Below, piece after piece: positions 1-7,897 of a stretch of DNA of 48,637 nucleotides. The notes under the pieces were generated by a model. It did no database searches. It was not told the DNA's origin and saw only the letters and a program-made list of their open reading frames with translations. The stretch comes from Gammaproteobacteria bacterium. GTDB lineage: Bacteria > Pseudomonadota > Gammaproteobacteria > Steroidobacterales > Steroidobacteraceae. Both the position numbers and the translations under genes were made by a program. The DNA is taken from assembly GCA_013289615.1 (NCBI GenBank), contig JABCZO010000030.1, forward strand, positions 1 to 48,637. Reading direction: 5' to 3'. Position 1 is the first letter of the stretch; the number at the start of each line of letters is the position of its first letter.

Positions 1-12
1 ACCGTGGACCAA

Positions 13-104
13 TGGCGGAGAGGGTGGGATTCGAACCCACGAACACCCGTGAAGATGTTACTGGAATTCCAGTCCAGCGCCTTCGACCGCTCGGCCACCT
101 CTCC
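13..104 (-). tRNA. serX: tRNA-Ser (anticodon GGA)
   Basis: A 92-nt class II tRNA read on the minus strand. The 7-bp acceptor stem is GGAGAGG (104-98) with CCTCTCC (23-17), followed by discriminator G at 16 and a genome-encoded CCA at 15-13. The anticodon arm has stem CTGGA/TCCAG around loop CTGGAAT, so the anticodon is GGA and it reads UCC/UCU serine codons. A long variable arm and the T-loop GGTTCGAATCC are visible. A TTGACG hexamer lies upstream at 144-139, but no convincing -10 element was found. The symbol is a placeholder of the E. coli type; the isoacceptor call is firm. Confidence 0.96.
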
Positions 105-246
105 ATTCAATGTGTTACAGGTATATCTTAAGGTCGATCGTCAATGCTGCAACCGAAAGTTGCCCGGCGTTGGCACCGCTGTTGAATTCTAACAACCGCA
201 TCGTCAAAGCGCCTGTCCCAGGTTCTGCCCGTCACCGGCGCGGGAG

Positions 247-726
247 CTAACCCGGCGGCACCACCTCGCCGGAGGACGCACCTTGTGGTGCGGCCGGGGC
301 GGCGGGCGCCGGCGCTGCCGGCGGCGTCGCGGTCGCGGGCGCCGTGGCCGGCGGGGTGTCCGGGGCTGGGGGCGCGGCCGTGGCCGGCGCGGTAGCTGGC
401 GCGGCTGGGGCGAGCGGCTTGGCGGCGCCCGGCGGTGCCTTGGCGAAGAACTGGGGCGGCAGCGCCAGGCACGGCTCAGTCTTGGGTCGTTCCCGATCAG
501 CCGCACCGAGCGCGGGGATCTTCACCGCGTTGCGCGTATCGGGCGCGCTCAGGCCTTCCGGGACTTTCAGCGGCGGTCGCGAATCCGCGTTGCCGGCAAA
601 CGGCTTTTCATGGCAGCTGGCAGCGTTCTTCGGGGTGCGATGAAACACACGATCGTACAGCGTGCATCCGGCCAGCAACGGCAACATCGCAGCGCATATC
701 AGCAGCGCGCCGGGCGCGGCGCGCAT
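247..726 (-). CDS. short BamC-like outer-membrane lipoprotein downstream of dapA
   Basis: Predicted 159-residue lipoprotein with a short signal peptide ending in the lipobox LLAGC; lipidation would fall on the Cys about 21 residues in. After it comes a segment containing PPLKVPEGLSAPDTRNAVKI, which resembles the N-terminal unstructured part of BamC (NlpB), the BAM-complex lipoprotein encoded directly after dapA in gammaproteobacteria. The helix-grip domains of BamC are absent. Instead the last 75 or so residues are almost pure Ala/Pro/Thr. The ATG at 726 is 17 bases after the dapA stop. An alternative GTG at 747 overlaps the dapA stop as GTGA. The lipoprotein call is solid. A BamC-related role rests on position and the short PPLKVP segment. 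Confidence 0.75.
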   Translation of the reverse strand: MRAAPGALLICAAMLPLLAGCTLYDRVFHRTPKNAASCHEKPFAGNADSRPPLKVPEGLSAPDTRNAVKIPALGAADRERPKTEPCLALPPQFFAKAPPGAAKPLAPAAPATAPATAAPPAPDTPPATAPATATPPAAPAPAAPAAPQGASSGEVVPPG

Positions 727-743
727 AGGCAACCGGGGTTGGC

Positions 744-1646
744 TCACGCCGACTTCGCCCGCGCCAGGGGCAGCTGGCCCCGCGCTGCATCGAGGGCGGC
801 GCGCACGCGCGCCCGAAATGGCTCGGACAGTTCGGTCATTGGCAGGCGGATGCCGCGTTCGATCCAGCCCTGATCGCTCATGGCCCACTTTACCGGTATG
901 GGGTTGGGCTCCAGGAACAACGCATCGTGCAGCACGCGCAACGGCGCATCCAGATGCTCGGCCGCGGCGCGATCGCCGCGCAGCGCCGCCGCGCTCAGTT
1001 GCGCCATCGCCTTAGGGCAGACATTAGCCGTCACTGAAATCACTCCTCGCGCGCCGTTCAGCATCGCCTGCGCGGCACTGGCATCATCGCCAGACAGCAC
1101 CGCGAACTGCGGGCCGGTCAGTTCCACCAGTGCGCGCACGCGCTCCATCGATGCCACCGCCTCTTTGACAGCGACCACGCGCGACAGTTTCGACAACCGA
1201 GCCACCGTTTCAGGCAGCAGGTCGACCGCGGTTCGCGACGGCACGTTGTACAACACGACAGGAACGCTGGCGGCGACGGCCACCGCCTCGAAATGACGAT
1301 ACAGCCCCTCCTGTGTCGGCTTGTTGTAGGCCGGCGTGACCACCACCAGGCCGTCGACGCCGGCAGCCGACAGGCGCCGCGCCCGCTCCACTGTGACGGC
1401 GGTGCTGCTGCTGCCGGCCCCGGCCAGCAGCACGGCGTGCCCGGCGAGGTGCGCGCGCGCGCGCTCGACCAATGCCAGCAGCTCGGTATCGCTAATGGTT
1501 GCCGATTCCCCGGTGGTGCCGCCGACCAGGACGCCGCTCGTGCCCGCCTCCAGATGCATCGCAAGCAGTCGTTCCCATGCCGGCCAGTCGATGCTGCCAT
1601 CCACATGCATCGGCGTCACAATCGCGACCATGCTGCCGGCAAACAT
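744..1646 (-). CDS. dapA: 4-hydroxy-tetrahydrodipicolinate synthase
   Basis: 300 residues; E. coli DapA has 292. It condenses pyruvate with aspartate semialdehyde in the lysine/diaminopimelate pathway, in the cytoplasm. Catalytic residues fall at the same numbers as in the E. coli enzyme: the GGTTGES loop with T44/T45, Y133 and R138 in LYNVPSRTA, and Schiff-base K161 in VAVKEAV. The ATG at 1646 is preceded by an AGGA ribosome-binding site. The longer open frame upstream only shadows gcvR on the other strand. It is followed at once by the BamC-like lipoprotein, the classical dapA-bamC order, and diverges from gcvR. Confidence 0.97.
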   Translation of the reverse strand: MFAGSMVAIVTPMHVDGSIDWPAWERLLAMHLEAGTSGVLVGGTTGESATISDTELLALVERARAHLAGHAVLLAGAGSSSTAVTVERARRLSAAGVDGLVVVTPAYNKPTQEGLYRHFEAVAVAASVPVVLYNVPSRTAVDLLPETVARLSKLSRVVAVKEAVASMERVRALVELTGPQFAVLSGDDASAAQAMLNGARGVISVTANVCPKAMAQLSAAALRGDRAAAEHLDAPLRVLHDALFLEPNPIPVKWAMSDQGWIERGIRLPMTELSEPFRARVRAALDAARGQLPLARAKSA

Positions 1647-1715
1647 ATCGTCCTGCTCAAATAATGACGGGGCCGGCGATGTTACGGGCCACGGCTGACA
1701 AGAAGCAAGCCGACG

Positions 1716-1744
1716 TTCGCAAGCCGCACGACTCCCGGTACACT
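1716..1744 (+). promoter_or_regulatory. candidate sigma-70 promoter for gcvR-bcp-phoH
   Basis: TTCGCA at 1716-1721 (4 of 6 to consensus), a 17-base spacer, then TACACT at 1739-1744. Transcription would start near 1751, giving a leader of about 23 bases to the ATG at 1774. Seen by eye only. Confidence 0.5.
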
Positions 1745-1773
1745 GCCGCCCCAGTACCGTGACATCTGATCCA

Positions 1774-2304
1774 ATGAAGCAGCATCTCGCCGTCTCTGCC
1801 ATCGGCAACGACCGACCCGGCATGGTCCATGAGCTTACCCGCGTCATCAGCGACTGCGGCGGCAATATCGCTGAGAGTCGGATGGCGGCGCTGGGCTCCG
1901 AGTTTGCGATGCTGCTGTTGGTGAGCGGTAACTGGCACACGCTGGCACGCATCGAATCCGAGCTCGCACGCCTGGCCGAGACTGCCGCCCTGAGCGTGCA
2001 CGTCAAGCGCACCGAGCCCAGGGCGGCGCGTGCCGACATGCTGCCTTACTCGGTGGACATCGTGAGCCTCGACCAGACCGGCATCGTCGCCGGTCTGTCG
2101 GGCTTCTTCGCCAGTCGCGGCATCGACATCTGCGAGGTGTCGACCCGCAGCTATGCCGCGGCGCACACCGGCGCACCGATGTTCGCCGTGCAGATCGTCA
2201 TCAACGTTCCCGGGAAACTTCATGTCGCGCAGCTGCGCGAGGAATTTATGGACTTCTGCGACTCGCTCAATCTCGATGCGATCCTCGAGCCGGTCAAGTC
2301 ATGA
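1774..2304 (+). CDS. gcvR: GcvR-type double ACT-domain regulator
   Basis: 176 residues with two ACT-like halves. The N-terminal half contains GNDRPGMVHELTRVISDCGG and ESRMAALGSEFAMLLL, matching the GcvR family, whose E. coli member represses the glycine-cleavage operon by binding GcvA. The second ACT domain runs from about residue 95 (VDIVSLDQTGIVAGLSGFF). There is no DNA-binding domain, as expected for GcvR. The start is taken as the ATG at 1774; an in-frame GTG at 1759 would add five residues. It overlaps bcp by four bases (ATGA), the same gcvR-bcp order as in enteric bacteria. No gcvA or gcv operon is in the window, so the target is inferred from the family. Confidence 0.85.
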   Translation: MKQHLAVSAIGNDRPGMVHELTRVISDCGGNIAESRMAALGSEFAMLLLVSGNWHTLARIESELARLAETAALSVHVKRTEPRAARADMLPYSVDIVSLDQTGIVAGLSGFFASRGIDICEVSTRSYAAAHTGAPMFAVQIVINVPGKLHVAQLREEFMDFCDSLNLDAILEPVKS

Positions 2305-2876
2305 GCAGCGCCAGCAGGAAGCGCGCCGCGGCGCCGGGCAAGCCGGCGCGCAGCAAGCCGGCTACGGTCAAGGCGCCGGCGAAACGCCCGGCCGATAGGG
2401 CCGGGCCTCGCCAGACCGTGACCATCGGCAAGGTAGTGCCGGAGTTCTCGCTAGCGGCGACCGGCGGCGCCACCTGGCGGCTGTCCGGCGCGCGCGGGCG
2501 CAAGCTGGTGCTGTACTTCTACCCGCGCGACAACACGCCCGGTTGCACGCTCGAGGGCCGGCAATTTGCGGCGCTGGCAGCGCGCTTCGAGCGTGCCGGC
2601 ACCGGCATCGTCGGTATCTCGCGCGACAGTCTGGCGGCGCACGAGAAATTCCGTGCGCAGATGGGTTTCCCGTTCGCGCTGCTATCGGATGGCGACGGTC
2701 TGGTGTGCGGTCTGTTCGATGTAATTCGCGAAAAAAACATGTATGGACGCAAGGTCATGGGCATCGAGCGCAGCACCTTTCTGCTCGATGCCCGCGGCAT
2801 TCTCAGAAACGAATGGCGCAAGCTAAAGGTCGACGGCCACGCGCTCGCAGTCCTGGAAGCGGCACAAGCACTGTGA
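2301..2876 (+). CDS. bcp: thiol peroxidase Bcp/PrxQ with a basic N-terminal extension
   Basis: 191 residues. An AhpC/TSA-type thioredoxin-fold peroxidase that reduces hydrogen peroxide and organic hydroperoxides. The peroxidatic Cys is C82 in YPRDNTPGC. The usual resolving Cys five residues later in E. coli Bcp is absent (Arg here), and the only other Cys is C136, so this looks like a 1-Cys or atypical 2-Cys member. The first 38 or so residues are a Lys/Arg/Ala/Pro-rich tail absent from typical 150-160-residue Bcp. The ATG overlaps the gcvR stop, and the stop overlaps the GTG start of phoH, so the three genes are translationally coupled. Confidence 0.93.
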   Translation: MSSASRKRAAAPGKPARSKPATVKAPAKRPADRAGPRQTVTIGKVVPEFSLAATGGATWRLSGARGRKLVLYFYPRDNTPGCTLEGRQFAALAARFERAGTGIVGISRDSLAAHEKFRAQMGFPFALLSDGDGLVCGLFDVIREKNMYGRKVMGIERSTFLLDARGILRNEWRKLKVDGHALAVLEAAQAL

Positions 2877-4279
2877 AAGCCGCCACGCGCCGACTGTTCG
2901 TGCTCGACACGAACGTATTGATGCACGATCCGACCGCTATCTTTCGCTTCGAGGAACACGACATCTACCTGCCGATGGTGGTGCTCGAAGAGCTGGATGC
3001 GAATAAGAAGGGGCTGTCTGAGGCATCGCGCAATGCGCGCCAGGTCAGCCGCTTTCTCGACGACATGATGCGCGGCGTCACCAAGGAGCAGATCGACGCC
3101 GGCCTGGCCATCCCCGGGAGCTACAGCGGTAACCACGGCAAAAAGCCGCCGGCCGGACGCTTGTTCTTCCAGACCCGTGAACTCTCGGGTGGACTGCCCG
3201 CCGGGCTGCCCGGCGTCGGCGTCGACAACCTGATCCTCGGCCAGACCATGTCGCTGCAGCGCCAGGAGCCGCGCGCGCGCGTCGTGCTGGTATCGAAGGA
3301 CATCAACCTGCGCATCAAGGCGGCGATCGTCGGCGTGCATGCCGAGGACTACTACAGCGACAAGACGATCGAGGACGCCGATGTGCTGTATACCGGCGTC
3401 GAGACCTTGCCCGGGGACTTCTGGGAGCGTCACGGCAAGGACATGCGCTCGTGGAAGGAAGGCGATCGGACCTGGTACCAGATCAGCGGTCCCGCGGCGG
3501 CTTCCTGGCGACCCAATGTGTTCGTGTACGAGGCCAGTGCGCAGGGCATCGAAGCCATGGTGCGGGCGGTGGATGGCGAGTCGGCGAAGCTGGAGCTGGC
3601 ACGCGATTTTCGCAGCGAACGCCACAGTGTCTGGGGCATCACCGCGCGCAATCGGGAGCAGAATTTCGCGCTCAACCTGCTGATGGATCCGGAGATCGAC
3701 TGCGTGACCCTGCTGGGTCCGGCGGGCAGCGGCAAGACGCTGCTGGCGCTGGCCGCCGGGCTGGCGCAGACGCTGGAGCGAAATCGTTATGTCGAGATCA
3801 TCATGACGCGCGTCACCGTTCCGCTCGGCGAGGATATCGGTTTTCTGCCCGGCACCGAAGAGGAAAAGATGGAGCCGTGGATGGGCGCGCTGATGGACAA
3901 CCTCGAGGTGCTCACGCGCAGTGACGAGGGTGGCAACTGGGGTCGCGCGGCCACCAACGATCTGCTGCGCAATCGCATCAAGATCCGCTCGCTCAATTTC
4001 ATGCGCGGGCGCACCTTCCTGAACCGCTACATCATCCTTGACGAGGCGCAGAACCTGACGCCCAAGCAGATGAAAGCGCTCGTGACCCGCGCCGGGCCGG
4101 GCAGCAAGGTCGTGTGCCTTGGTAATATCGCCCAGATCGATACGCCCTACCTGACCGAGACCACCTGTGGCCTGACCTACGTCGTCAACCGCTTCCAGGG
4201 CTGGCCGCATTCAGGCCATATCACGCTGGTGCGCGGCGAGCGCTCACGGCTCGCGGATTTCGCCTCCGACGCCCTGTAG
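2873..4279 (+). CDS. phoH: PIN-PhoH family ATPase (PhoH2 type)
   Basis: 468 residues. An N-terminal PIN domain opens with RLFVLDTNVLMHD, in which D12 would be the first metal ligand, and spans about residues 5-140. A C-terminal PhoH ATPase follows, with Walker A GPAGSGKT at about 282 and Walker B IILDEAQ at about 390. PIN-PhoH proteins have been described as RNA helicase/ribonuclease fusions. The start is a GTG at 2873 overlapping the bcp stop (GTGA). The longer open frame upstream is antisense-free shadow of bcp. The protein ends just before bepA after a 72-base gap. The RNA-processing role is inferred from the family. Confidence 0.93.
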   Translation: MKAATRRLFVLDTNVLMHDPTAIFRFEEHDIYLPMVVLEELDANKKGLSEASRNARQVSRFLDDMMRGVTKEQIDAGLAIPGSYSGNHGKKPPAGRLFFQTRELSGGLPAGLPGVGVDNLILGQTMSLQRQEPRARVVLVSKDINLRIKAAIVGVHAEDYYSDKTIEDADVLYTGVETLPGDFWERHGKDMRSWKEGDRTWYQISGPAAASWRPNVFVYEASAQGIEAMVRAVDGESAKLELARDFRSERHSVWGITARNREQNFALNLLMDPEIDCVTLLGPAGSGKTLLALAAGLAQTLERNRYVEIIMTRVTVPLGEDIGFLPGTEEEKMEPWMGALMDNLEVLTRSDEGGNWGRAATNDLLRNRIKIRSLNFMRGRTFLNRYIILDEAQNLTPKQMKALVTRAGPGSKVVCLGNIAQIDTPYLTETTCGLTYVVNRFQGWPHSGHITLVRGERSRLADFASDAL

Positions 4280-4351
4280 CGGGCTCCCCGGGGCCGCCGC
4301 GCACGGAACCTTGGCGCCCTCGGCGAGGTCACAGTACAGTACAAGATATTG

Positions 4352-5878
4352 ATGTCTCTAGATGTTATGCGCCGTACCTACGCTGCCCTGCTCGGCTGTC
4401 TGTTGACCGTTGCGGCCACATGGGCCGCGGCTGCGGACCCCACCACTGCCAGCTTTGCCCCGAGTGCCGCCTCGGTCGGCAGTAACCTGCCGGACCTGGG
4501 CGGCCCTGCCAACGCGATGATCAGCAAGGCCGACGAATACCAGGTCGGACGCATGGCGATGCGCGAGATGCGCGACCAGAACCTGATTCTCGAGGATCCC
4601 GAGGCCACCGATTACATCCAGCAGCTCGGCATGCGGCTCGCCTCCCAGGCTCACGACGAAGGCCAGAATTTCACATATTCCGTGCTGCGCGAGCCGGTGA
4701 TCAACGCCTTCGCGACCTTTGGCGGCTTCGTCTGCATCAACAGCGGCCTGATCCTTCTGACCGATAACGAGTCACAGCTTGCCGCTGTAATCGCACACGA
4801 AACCGGCCACGTGGTCCAGCGCCACATCGCCCGCGGCTACCTGGCGCAGAGCCGCATGTCGCTGGCGTCGACGGCCGCGTTACTGGCGGCGATCCTGATC
4901 GGCGCCGCCAGCGGCGCCGGCGGCCAGGCGATGGAAGGCGCCATAGCGCTCAGCCAGGCCACCGCTTTGCAGCAGAGCATCAATTACACGCGCGGTCAGG
5001 AAATCGAGGCCGATGCAGTCGGCATCGAGCTGCTGTCGGGCGCCGGCTTCGATCCGAACGAGATGGCGAGCTTCTTCGAGTCGTTGGCGCGCGTGGAGGG
5101 CCTGGGGATGGCCGGCATTCCGCCGCTGCTGGTCGATCACCCAGTGACCAGCGACCGCATTGCCGCGGCCCGAAACCGCGCGGCGAATTTTCCGCCGGTC
5201 AAGCTGCTGCCGGAGTCGCTGAGCTTCGCCTTCTTCAAGGAGCGGGTGCGCGTGTTGGCGACCCCGCCAGAAGTGCACCTGGATCAGTTTTATACCTCGA
5301 TACGCGATCGACGTTCACTGACCCCGGCGGAGCGCTATGGCGAGGCCCTGGTGCAGATACAGCACGGCAACGCGCCCAGCGCAGTGAAGACGCTGCGCGA
5401 GCTGCAGGCGGCCAATCCGCAGATGACGGTGCTGTATGCGGCTCTGGGCCAGGCGCTGGCGGCCGCGGGACAGGTGGATGCCTCGCTGGCGCTGTTCGAT
5501 CGCTCGGTGCGACTGTTCCCGCGCAATGTGCCGCTGACGGTGCGCTATTCGGAGACCTTGATGCAGGCCGGCCGCGCCAAGCAGGCGCATGAGCTGCTGC
5601 TCGATCTGTTCAACAACGTCGATCCCTCGCCGGCACAGATCCGGCTCACGGCGCTCGCGGCCAGCGCCGCCGGTGATGCCGGCGACGCCTATGCATACAT
5701 GGCTGAATATGACCTGGCCGGCGGCCAGCTGGCGCTCGCCAACCAGCAGCTTGAACTCGCGCTTGCAGCGCCGGATCTCACCAGCGTGCAGCGGGCCCGA
5801 TTTCGCGCGCGTCTGGACGAAGTACGCGGCTGGCTGCGCGAGCAGCAGCAATCCCGTCGCGGCCAGAGCGGCAGCTGA
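4352..5878 (+). CDS. bepA: periplasmic M48 metalloprotease BepA/YfgC
   Basis: 508 residues with an N-terminal signal peptide (hydrophobic run then TWAAAADP). The zinc-protease motif HETGH in IAHETGHVVQRH lies at about residue 148 and the third ligand in EIEADAVG at about 220. The C-terminal half is TPR-like helical repeats (ALGQALAAAGQVDASLALFD). In E. coli, BepA is a periplasmic chaperone/protease that helps assemble LptD and degrades stalled outer-membrane proteins at the BAM complex. Start choices are ATG 4352 or ATG 4367; an in-frame TTG at 4349 is also possible. It is followed by mlaA on the same strand, fitting an outer-membrane quality-control neighbourhood. Confidence 0.93.
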   Translation: MSLDVMRRTYAALLGCLLTVAATWAAAADPTTASFAPSAASVGSNLPDLGGPANAMISKADEYQVGRMAMREMRDQNLILEDPEATDYIQQLGMRLASQAHDEGQNFTYSVLREPVINAFATFGGFVCINSGLILLTDNESQLAAVIAHETGHVVQRHIARGYLAQSRMSLASTAALLAAILIGAASGAGGQAMEGAIALSQATALQQSINYTRGQEIEADAVGIELLSGAGFDPNEMASFFESLARVEGLGMAGIPPLLVDHPVTSDRIAAARNRAANFPPVKLLPESLSFAFFKERVRVLATPPEVHLDQFYTSIRDRRSLTPAERYGEALVQIQHGNAPSAVKTLRELQAANPQMTVLYAALGQALAAAGQVDASLALFDRSVRLFPRNVPLTVRYSETLMQAGRAKQAHELLLDLFNNVDPSPAQIRLTALAASAAGDAGDAYAYMAEYDLAGGQLALANQQLELALAAPDLTSVQRARFRARLDEVRGWLREQQQSRRGQSGS

Positions 5879-5934
5879 TCCTAGCCCGCCGTAGCACCAT
5901 ATCGGCGCCGCCTAAGCTGCTACACTTGCGGCCC

Positions 5935-6813
5935 ATGTCGCCTTGCAGCAGCGCGCTCCCACGACGCAGCAGAGTCCTAGTGTTCCACGCACGCCGTACA
6001 ACGGCGCTTGCACTACTGGCGCTGACATTGGCCCTGGCAGGCTGCGCGACGCTGCCGAGCGGCAAACCAGATCCAAGCGATCGATTCGAGCGCTTTAACC
6101 GCTCGGTGTACAAGTTCAACACCGCGCTCGATCACGCGATCCTGCGTCCCGTGGCCAGACAATATGTGAAGGTAACGCCGCAGACGGTACGCACCGGGGT
6201 CAACAATGTGCTCACGAACCTTGCCTACCCGGTAACGCTGGTCAACAACTTCCTGCAGGGCAAACTCACCGACGGCATGACCGACGTGGCCCGGTTTCTG
6301 GTCAACTCGACCATCGGCATTGGCGGCCTGTTCGATCCGGCGAGCGGCATGGGTCTGGACCGGCACCAGGCGGACTTCGGTCAGACCATGGGCCGATGGG
6401 GTATGCATAGCGGGCCGTACCTGATGCTGCCGTTTCTCGGCCCCTCGACCGTCCGCGATGCGTTTGGCCTGGTGCCCGATTATCTGCTGCTGCACGAGAT
6501 CGAAACCGTGAAGCTGTTCGACAACAACCAGTACGTCCAGTGGAGTCTGTTTGCGATCGGTACGGTGAATCGGCGCTCGCAGTTGCTCGATGAGGATCAC
6601 ATTCTCGATAGCGCTTACGATCCGTACGCGTTTCTGCGCAATGTCTATCTGCAGCGGCGCGACTACCTGATTCACGATGGCAACGTGTCTCCCGAGGAGC
6701 AGTTCCCGGATGCCGACATGACCGGCGCCGAGCCGGCGGCTCCCGCGGCTCCCGCGACTCCCGCGACTCCCGCGACTCCCGCGGCTCCCGCGGCTCCCGC
6801 GGCACCGAAGTAA
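5935..6813 (+). CDS. mlaA: MlaA/VacJ outer-membrane lipoprotein
   Basis: 292 residues. The signal peptide ends in lipobox LALAGC. The mature domain carries MlaA hallmarks: DRFERFNRSVYKFN, NNFLQGK, and FGQTMGRWGMHSGPYLMLPF. MlaA sits in the outer membrane with porins, extracts misplaced phospholipids from the outer leaflet and passes them to MlaC. The C-terminus is extended by an Ala-Ala-Pro/Ala-Thr-Pro repeat encoded by 9-base tandem units. The ATG at 5935 is chosen; an upstream TTG at 5926 would add three residues. It is convergent with mlaFEDCB, so all six Mla genes are adjacent though on two transcripts. Confidence 0.95.
   Translation: MSPCSSALPRRSRVLVFHARRTTALALLALTLALAGCATLPSGKPDPSDRFERFNRSVYKFNTALDHAILRPVARQYVKVTPQTVRTGVNNVLTNLAYPVTLVNNFLQGKLTDGMTDVARFLVNSTIGIGGLFDPASGMGLDRHQADFGQTMGRWGMHSGPYLMLPFLGPSTVRDAFGLVPDYLLLHEIETVKLFDNNQYVQWSLFAIGTVNRRSQLLDEDHILDSAYDPYAFLRNVYLQRRDYLIHDGNVSPEEQFPDADMTGAEPAAPAAPATPATPATPAAPAAPAAPK
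6736..6798 (+). repeat. 9-base tandem repeat in the mlaA 3' end
   Basis: Seven consecutive in-frame 9-mers of the form GCG-G/ACT-CCC, followed by a degenerate eighth (GCGGCACCG). They encode AAP or ATP triplets. Units differ only at one position, so the array probably varies in copy number by slippage. Confidence 0.9.
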
Positions 6814-6867
6814 CCGGCCCCGGTCAGAGCACGCTGCCCTTCGGTTACTCGTTGCTGGAGGCCGCGA

Positions 6868-7224
6868 TCATGGGCTCAGCAGCGGCTCGACCTCGCTCAG
6901 CCGCGCCAGCGCCAGCAGTGTCTTCCCTGGTTTGGCGTAGTGCAGCTGGCAGGAGCGTGCGCGCGCGATCGCCAGCCAGTCGATCAGCAGCGCCAGTCCG
7001 GCGCTGTCGACCTCAGGAATCGCCGCCAGATCCAGTGTCAGTGCGCTGCCGGCCGCGCCAATCAGCGTGAGCCCGAGACTACGCAGCGCCACGACTGTGG
7101 CCAGGGTCAGCGGCGCCTCGAGCCGGTAGACATCCGGCGACACGGTGACAAACGCGCCCTGGGCGGCCGCCGCGGTCATCGTCACAGTGCCCCGAGCGCG
7201 CCGCCTCCTCAATGTCACTGTCAT
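6868..7224 (-). CDS. mlaB: STAS-domain protein MlaB
   Basis: 118 residues with a single STAS domain. The signature stretch LAAIPEVDSAGLALLIDW contains the conserved Asp-Ser pair. In E. coli, MlaB binds MlaF and is needed for assembly and activity of the MlaFEDB phospholipid ABC transporter at the inner membrane. It is the last gene of the fba-mlaFEDCB run, starting three bases after the mlaC stop. The ATG at 7224 is used; the in-frame ATG at 7179 lies closer to where typical MlaB proteins begin. About 54 bases separate it from the convergent mlaA, with no obvious terminator hairpin. Confidence 0.88.
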   Translation of the reverse strand: MTVTLRRRRARGTVTMTAAAAQGAFVTVSPDVYRLEAPLTLATVVALRSLGLTLIGAAGSALTLDLAAIPEVDSAGLALLIDWLAIARARSCQLHYAKPGKTLLALARLSEVEPLLSP

Positions 7225-7227
7225 GAA

Positions 7228-7890
7228 CTAGCCCTTGGCGCTTGCGGCGCCTTTTATGGCGCTCGGCTTGTCGCCGGCCTGCAGACGCCCGATCACTTCG
7301 TCCAGGCCCTTCTGGTCGATCTCGGCGCTGAAGTCGTCGCGGAAACTCTTGACGTAGCTGATGCCCTCGATCACCACGTCCCAGGCTTTCCAGCCCTGAT
7401 CCGTGCGACGCAGGCTGTAGTTGACCGCGACCTGCGAGCCATCGCTCTTACGAACCTGCGTGCGCACGGTCGCGTTGGTCGCATTTGGGTCACCGGTGTA
7501 GGGAAATACCTTGAGCTTGTCGGCGGTAAAATCCACCAGCGCATCACCGTAATTGTCCAGCAGCGACTTATAAAACGCCTTGATGAAGCGCTGGCGTTGA
7601 TCCTCGCTGGCCGCGGTCCAGTGGCGGCCCAGCACCAGGCGCGCCGAATATTCGGTGTCGAAATGCGGTAGCAGCACCTGGTCCACCAGCGCATGCACCT
7701 TGCCCGGATTGGCGCGGTAGTCGGCGCGGTGCGCGTCCAGGTCAGTAAGCATCGTGCTGGCGGCGGTCTGGATCAGCTGCCCCGGTCCGCTGGCATCGAC
7801 CGCGCTCGCCAGATCTGCAGCGCCGCTGGCCGACGCCAGACCCAGCGTCAGACTCAGTGCCGCCGCCGTTCCCAGAATTAGTTGTCGCAT
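7228..7890 (-). CDS. mlaC: periplasmic phospholipid-binding protein MlaC
   Basis: 220 residues with a cleavable signal peptide (MRQLILGTAAALSLTLGLAS then ASGAAD). The body matches the MlaC/Ttg2D family: LLPHFDTEYSARLVLGRHW, FYKSLLDNYGDAL and WDVVIEGISYVKSFR. It shuttles phospholipid across the periplasm between MlaA and the MlaD ring. The ATG at 7890 lies seven bases after the mlaD stop. The longer reading frame upstream of this ATG, Arg/Ala-rich, is a shadow of the mlaD repeat and not part of the protein. Confidence 0.95.
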   Translation of the reverse strand: MRQLILGTAAALSLTLGLASASGAADLASAVDASGPGQLIQTAASTMLTDLDAHRADYRANPGKVHALVDQVLLPHFDTEYSARLVLGRHWTAASEDQRQRFIKAFYKSLLDNYGDALVDFTADKLKVFPYTGDPNATNATVRTQVRKSDGSQVAVNYSLRRTDQGWKAWDVVIEGISYVKSFRDDFSAEIDQKGLDEVIGRLQAGDKPSAIKGAASAKG

Positions 7891-7897
7891 AGCCGCC

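Noticed and set aside
1647..2039. Extended N-terminus of DapA (431-codon frame)
   Set aside because: The extra 131 codons shadow gcvR; the ATG at 1646 gives catalytic residue numbering identical to E. coli DapA.
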